Of a stretch of DNA of 64,000 bases, positions 62,786-64,000 are shown in pieces. A model generated the notes under the pieces. The model was given only the letters and a program-made list of their open reading frames with translations, was not told the DNA's origin and ran no database searches. This stretch comes from Sinosporangium album (GTDB taxonomy: Bacteria; Actinomycetota; Actinomycetes; Streptosporangiales; Streptosporangiaceae). Position numbers and translations under genes: made by a program. Every line of letters begins with the position of its first letter. Positions within the stretch are counted from its first letter, which is position 1. The stretch spans positions 248,001 to 312,000 of the forward strand of contig NZ_FNCN01000003.1 in the NCBI RefSeq assembly GCF_900100605.1. Reading direction: 5' to 3'.

Positions 62786-63402
62786 AGGCGGCGGTAGCAG
62801 GTCACAGAGAACGGCCTGTGAGGGTCGTTCTCCACGTGTTCGGCGATGCGCCGCGTGACCGGGTCGCCTTCGAGGTGGCGATGCAGCCGCCGCGCCTCGG
62901 GCCAGGGGTGCACGAGCACCAGCACGCCTCCGGGCGCGACGAGGTCGCGCAGGCGCCTCGACACGTGCCGCAGCCGTTCGTCCCGGCCGAGGTAGTACAG
63001 GGTCTCCGCGCAGAACACCAGATCGAACACGCCGATCGTGCCGGGGTCGGTGAGGTCGGCCGCGATGAAGCGAGGCCCTTCGCCTCGGGCGCGGGCGCGG
63101 GCGAGTGCGCGTTCGGAGATGTCCACTCCGACGATCTCGGCGCCGGGGTGCTCCCGGGCGAGGAGGTGGGTGAACGTGCCCTCGCTGCACCCGGCGTCGA
63201 GGATGCGGGTGTACGGCTCCCGCGGCACGTGGTCAAGTGTCGTCCGGTATTTGTTCAACTCGTAGAGGCTGACCTGGAGTTTCCACGGGTCGGGGCTACG
63301 GTGCCACCAGTTGAAGTAACGTCGGAGCACCTTGGTGTGCATACGCGGGCTGAACAGCGAGAGCAGCCCGAACAGCCGTCGATGGAGGGCGTCTGCGGAC
63401 AT
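62782..63402 (-). CDS. SAM-dependent methyltransferase (NodS-like class I)
   Basis: 206 aa. Class I fold: motif [17 protein letters not shown], motif [19 protein letters not shown], then [14 protein letters not shown] and [15 protein letters not shown]. The N-terminal [20 protein letters not shown] and EKYRTTLD-like [13 protein letters not shown] match NodS-type N-methyltransferases and relatives; the substrate is unknown. ATG 63402 with AGGAG six bases upstream. The stop shares bases with the recQ stop. A near-perfect 19-bp palindrome precedes it. Confidence 0.88.
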   Translation of the reverse strand: MSADALHRRLFGLLSLFSPRMHTKVLRRYFNWWHRSPDPWKLQVSLYELNKYRTTLDHVPREPYTRILDAGCSEGTFTHLLAREHPGAEIVGVDISERALARARARGEGPRFIAADLTDPGTIGVFDLVFCAETLYYLGRDERLRHVSRRLRDLVAPGGVLVLVHPWPEARRLHRHLEGDPVTRRIAEHVENDPHRPFSVTCYRRL

Positions 63403-63428
63403 GGGCGACTCCTGGTGGGACGGCCGAC

Positions 63429-63447
63429 CTACTATGATTCGTAGTAG
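63429..63447. promoter_or_regulatory. Near-perfect 19-bp palindrome, possible BlaI-type operator
   Basis: CTACTATGATTCGTAGTAG: eight of nine pairs match. TAC/GTA half-sites resemble boxes of the BlaI/MecI/CopY family, a member of which is encoded 3 kb away. Located 27 bp upstream of the methyltransferase start. Confidence 0.5.
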
Positions 63448-63625
63448 CTTAGGCGGTGGGCGCGTATGAGCAGCGTGAGGAATCGGCCATAGGCCGTCTC
63501 CTGAAACGCCCCGCGCACCTCCGCATACCCCGTAGCGTGGGTGTCCCCTCTACGGAGAGTGACAAACCGCCACAAGTGGTGCGCAGCTCCGCATCGCCGT
63601 CGGCGGCCCACCCTGGGCGGCCGTA

Positions 63626-63665
63626 CGGCACGGCACGGCAGGGCACGGCAGGGCACGGCACGGCC
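63626..63665. repeat. 5-bp microsatellite (CGGCA/GGGCA)
   Basis: About eight copies of a five-base unit, mostly CGGCA with GGGCA variants, directly after a GCCGTACGGC palindrome. Non-coding. Confidence 0.75.
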
Positions 63666-63793
63666 CAGGTCAGCGCACCCCCGCCAAAGTTCTGTCATAG
63701 ATCACCTTTACGGTGAATCCGGGCTCGTTTCCGGCGGCCCGGACGTTGAACCAGGTGATGGGCATGGTTCTCTACCCCTGTGAGGTGCACGCG

Positions 63794-64000
63794 ATGGCCG
63801 CCACACCGGCCAGTCAGGCGTCTGTCAACGAGCTGCGCTACCCCACGGGATCGCTGGTGATGCTCTCCGGGCTCCCGGGGGCGGGCAAGAGCACCCTGCT
63901 GGAGCGGCTCTACAGCCTGACCGGTGAGGAGAGCGAACCGGTCGTGGCCGAGGGGGGTGTGCTGGTGATCGACTCCCGGCAGGCCCGCAAGCGGTGGGGC
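63794..64000 (+). CDS. P-loop ATPase/kinase, 3' end outside window
   Basis: First 69 codons only. SVNELRYPTGSLVMLSGLPG leads into Walker A GLPGAGKSTLLERLY, then GVLVIDSRQARKRWG, as in conserved actinobacterial AAA/zeta-type kinases of unknown substrate. ATG 63794 has GAGGTG six bases upstream and is preferred; ATGs at 63764 and 63758 in the same frame are alternatives. Confidence 0.8.
   Translation, partial: MAATPASQASVNELRYPTGSLVMLSGLPGAGKSTLLERLYSLTGEESEPVVAEGGVLVIDSRQARKRWG

Larger units (their letters stand above)
63403..63793. other. Intergenic region, 391 bp
   Basis: Divergent space between the methyltransferase and the P-loop protein. It holds the 63429 palindrome and a 5-bp microsatellite. 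No supported gene. Confidence 0.45.

Overview
The window is very GC-rich throughout (GC-ending codons, GTG starts, TAG-type -10 boxes placed a few bases before start codons). Gene content and order point to a filamentous actinobacterium, most likely Streptosporangiales (Nonomuraea/Streptosporangium-like). The markers are an HrdB-type principal sigma factor followed by ParE and ParC, and a FasR-fabD-fabH-acpP-fabF-accD block next to DUF3145. Further markers are a homodimeric AceE beside DUF3052 and an AhpE-like redoxin, plus DUF5998, DUF7455 and SCO5389-family proteins. This assignment comes from recalled synteny, not from a search.

Layout. 1-9.5 kb: a truncated GAF/SpoIIE phosphatase, the principal sigma factor, YaaA, an orphan sensor kinase, DUF7455 and parE. 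9.9-18.3 kb: beta-carbonic anhydrase, a thioredoxin-fold protein, a MerR-thioredoxin pair, parC, a lipoprotein and a RecQ helicase carrying a C-terminal phosphoribosyltransferase-like domain. 18.5-26.3 kb: PfkB kinase, a GNAT/acyl-CoA-synthetase-like acetyltransferase, a secreted lectin/DUF11 protein, DUF5998 and a rhodanese. 26.3-31.9 kb: an operon-like set, transcribed leftwards, of intracellular subtilase, sigma-70-like protein, a protein with a long disordered insert, and a TPR-CHAT caspase-like protein. This is the best candidate for an undescribed system. 32-35.1 kb: DUF3145, a split RibD-like reductase and deaminase, an SCO5389-family protein and a Uma2 nuclease. 35.1-41.4 kb: the type II fatty-acid synthase operon and its PucR/FasR regulator. 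41.4-43.5 kb: a three-gene DUF350/glutathionylspermidine-synthase-like/small membrane protein module. 43.7-50.4 kb: WYL regulator, AceE, DUF1918, DUF3052, redoxin and a zinc-ribbon protein. 50.4-54.9 kb: ROK protein, tRNA-Val(UAC) with a partial duplicate copy, an RloB-like remnant, a carbamoyltransferase and a LysE exporter. 55-59.1 kb: CsoR with a likely operator, a secreted endonuclease/phosphatase and a CopA-like multicopper oxidase. 59.2-64 kb: an M56 protease/BlaI pair, a canonical RecQ, a methyltransferase, and the start of a P-loop kinase.

How it fits together. Most of the window is conserved housekeeping: transcription, chromosome decatenation, fatty-acid synthesis, pyruvate oxidation, redox and copper handling. 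Three places look accessory: the subtilase-CHAT operon, the DUF350 module, and the scar around tRNA-Val. A ten-base palindrome, GCCGTACGGC, is strongly over-represented across the window and falls in several reading frames, suggesting a constraint at the DNA level. No CRISPR array, rRNA or intact insertion sequence was seen.
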